From: Croceimicrobium sp965658275
Lineage (GTDB): Bacteria > Bacteroidota > Bacteroidia > Flavobacteriales > Schleiferiaceae
Reading direction: 5' to 3'
Assembly (NCBI GenBank): GCA_965658275.1
Contig: CBFHRN010000082.1
Span: forward strand, 1-8,023
Length of the DNA: 8,023 nt
Of the stretch, positions 6,670 to 8,023 are shown piece after piece. The stretch's first letter is position 1. Each line of letters begins with the position of its first letter. The position numbers and the translations under genes were made by a program. The notes beneath the pieces were generated by a model that ran no database searches, was not told where the DNA came from, and worked only from the letters and a program-made list of their open reading frames with translations.

Positions 6670-6698
6670 CAAAATTAGCCAAATTAAAATTCCAACAA
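6670..6698 (-). promoter_or_regulatory. Probable promoter of ribF (Bacteroidota type)
   Basis: On the minus strand TAATTTTG (6677-6670) matches the -7 consensus TAnnTTTG. A TTG at 6698-6696 lies 18 bases upstream, slightly closer than usual. Start of transcription would be near 6663, giving a leader of about 50 nt. That leader includes a weak hairpin (GCTTTT/AAAAGC, 6631-6650). No riboswitch fold was recognised. Confidence 0.55.
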
Positions 6699-6725
6699 GG
6701 TTCTATGAGTTAATATAAAATGGAC

Positions 6726-6733
6726 TAATTTTG
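6726..6733 (+). promoter_or_regulatory. Probable -7 element of the atpD promoter
   Basis: TAATTTTG matches TAnnTTTG and is the same octamer as the ribF element on the opposite strand. The -33 TTG is not clear: the nearest candidate is TTC at 6701-6703. A start near 6740 would give a leader of about 40 nt. The leader contains a short hairpin ACCC-ACGC-GGGT (6750-6761) and an ACAAT/ATTGT inverted repeat (6762-6773) just before the start codon. Confidence 0.5.
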
Positions 6734-6778
6734 CACGCAAATTAAGAAAACCCACGCGGGTACAATAAATTGTAACAC

Positions 6779-8023
6779 ATGTCTCAAGTTGTTGGAAAAA
6801 TCGCTCAGATCATTGGTCCTGTAGTAGACGTATATTTCGATACTACAAATGCTGAGCTTCCTAAAATTTACGATGCACTTCATGTAAGCCGTCCAAACGG
6901 AACTCCTTTAGTATTAGAAACACAGCAGCATATTGGTGAAGATACCGTTCGCGCTATTGCGATGGACTCTACCGATGGTTTGCAGCGCGGTCAGGTAGTT
7001 ACCGGTACTGGTAGTCCTATCAAAATGCCTACTGGAGAAGGAATTCGTGGTCGTCTTTTCAATGTAATTGGTGAGGCTATTGACGGATTGGAGTCACTTC
7101 CTACCGAAAATGGTCTACCTATCCACCGTGATGCTCCAAAATTCGAGGATCTTTCCACAGCTACTGAGATCCTTTATACAGGTATTAAAGTAATTGACCT
7201 TATCGAGCCTTATGCAAAAGGTGGTAAGATTGGATTGTTTGGTGGTGCCGGTGTAGGTAAAACCGTATTGATCCAGGAGTTAATTAATAACATTGCAAAG
7301 GGCCACGGTGGTCTTTCTGTATTTGCTGGTGTAGGTGAGCGTACACGTGAAGGTAATGACCTTCTTCGTGAGATGTTGGAGTCTGGTATCATCAAGTACA
7401 GCGATGAATTCCTAGAGTCTATGGAAGAAGGCGGTTGGGATCTTTCTAAAGCGAAGGCTGAGGACCTTAAAGAGTCTAAAGCTTCTTTCGTATTTGGTCA
7501 GATGAACGAGCCTCCCGGTGCACGTGCGCGTGTAGCCTTATCAGGTCTTACTCTTGCTGAGTACTACCGTGATGGTGAAGGTGATGGTGCCGGTCGTGAT
7601 ATCCTTTTCTTCGTAGATAATATTTTCCGTTTTACCCAAGCAGGTTCTGAGGTGTCAGCACTTTTAGGTCGTATGCCTTCTGCGGTAGGTTACCAGCCTA
7701 CTCTTGCAACTGAGATGGGGGCGATGCAGGAACGTATTACCTCTACTAAGAATGGATCTATTACTTCTGTACAAGCAGTTTATGTACCTGCGGATGACCT
7801 TACTGACCCGGCTCCAGCGACGACTTTCGCTCACTTGGATGCTACCACGGTATTGTCTCGTAAGTTGGCAGCTTTAGGTATCTATCCAGCGGTAGATCCA
7901 CTGGATTCTACCTCTCGTATCTTGGCTCCAGAAATTATTGGAGATGAGCACTATGATTGCGCACAACGAGTAAAAGTAATCTTGCAGCGTTATAAAGAAC
8001 TTCAAGATATTATCGCCATCTTA
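6779..8023 (+). CDS. atpD: ATP synthase F1 subunit beta (3' truncated by window edge)
   Basis: The first 415 residues of the catalytic beta subunit; the frame runs off the window, and the full protein would be about 500 residues. It makes ATP at the F1 catalytic sites using rotation driven by the proton or sodium gradient. Walker A GGAGVGKT is at 155-162 (nucleotide Lys 161), GERTRE with the catalytic Glu region at 186-191, GQMNEPPGA at 240-248, and Walker B DILFFVD at 274-280. The stretch from there to AIL at 415 is strongly conserved. Compared with E. coli as I remember it, about 27 extra residues sit at roughly 206-232 and about 5 near 268-272; both are, to my recollection, typical of Bacteroidota. 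Codon use is strongly biased (GGT, CGT, GTA), as for a highly expressed gene. No other ATP synthase gene precedes it; in Bacteroidota atpD-atpC often stands apart from the main atp cluster. Confidence 0.98.
   Translation, partial: MSQVVGKIAQIIGPVVDVYFDTTNAELPKIYDALHVSRPNGTPLVLETQQHIGEDTVRAIAMDSTDGLQRGQVVTGTGSPIKMPTGEGIRGRLFNVIGEAIDGLESLPTENGLPIHRDAPKFEDLSTATEILYTGIKVIDLIEPYAKGGKIGLFGGAGVGKTVLIQELINNIAKGHGGLSVFAGVGERTREGNDLLREMLESGIIKYSDEFLESMEEGGWDLSKAKAEDLKESKASFVFGQMNEPPGARARVALSGLTLAEYYRDGEGDGAGRDILFFVDNIFRFTQAGSEVSALLGRMPSAVGYQPTLATEMGAMQERITSTKNGSITSVQAVYVPADDLTDPAPATTFAHLDATTVLSRKLAALGIYPAVDPLDSTSRILAPEIIGDEHYDCAQRVKVILQRYKELQDIIAIL

Noticed and set aside
7210..7395. Minus-strand open frame inside atpD
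   Set aside because: It is antisense to the Walker A region of a highly conserved gene and is a by-product of its codon bias.

Overview
The window looks like chromosomal DNA of a Bacteroidota bacterium, most likely a Flavobacteriales-type marine or environmental lineage. This rests on promoter motifs of the Bacteroidota type (TAnnTTTG) upstream of the tRNA, ribF and atpD, start sites without convincing Shine-Dalgarno sequences, a DUF3857/transglutaminase-like secreted protein, AraC-type response regulators beside a histidine kinase, and an ATP synthase beta subunit carrying the extra segment that I recall from Bacteroidota sequences. The species cannot be named from the sequence alone.

Layout. 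Positions 1-1864 (+) hold a signalling operon: the C-terminal part of a sensor histidine kinase (5' end outside the window), a response regulator with an AraC-type DNA-binding domain, and a stand-alone receiver protein whose start overlaps the previous stop (ATGA). Positions 1865-2081 are non-coding, with nested inverted repeats and a possible decayed reading frame. Positions 2082-2154 (-) are an initiator tRNA-fMet, with its own promoter (2181-2211) and an intrinsic terminator (2044-2076). Positions 2242-4275 (+) encode a large exported DUF3857 protein whose transglutaminase-like part appears to have lost its catalytic residues. Its stop overlaps the start of era (4272-5153, +), again as ATGA. 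Era meets, tail to tail with a 4-base overlap, a minus-strand pair: an exported leucine-rich-repeat protein (5150-5707) whose start lies inside the end of ribF (5670-6611, TTG start). A divergent promoter region (6612-6778) separates ribF from atpD (6779 to the window end, 3' truncated).

How the parts relate. The first three genes probably form one phosphorelay that passes an unknown signal to an AraC-type transcription regulator. The second receiver could compete for phosphate or give a second output. The rest is mainly core metabolism and translation: start tRNA, ribosome-assembly GTPase Era, FMN/FAD synthesis, and the catalytic subunit of ATP synthase. Two exported proteins of unknown function are embedded in these housekeeping units by overlapping reading frames. 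I found no mobile element, CRISPR array, phage gene or rRNA. I see no clear evidence of a wholly new system; the least explained parts are the degenerate transglutaminase-like protein coupled to era, the small exported LRR protein overlapping ribF, and the 1865-2081 spacer.
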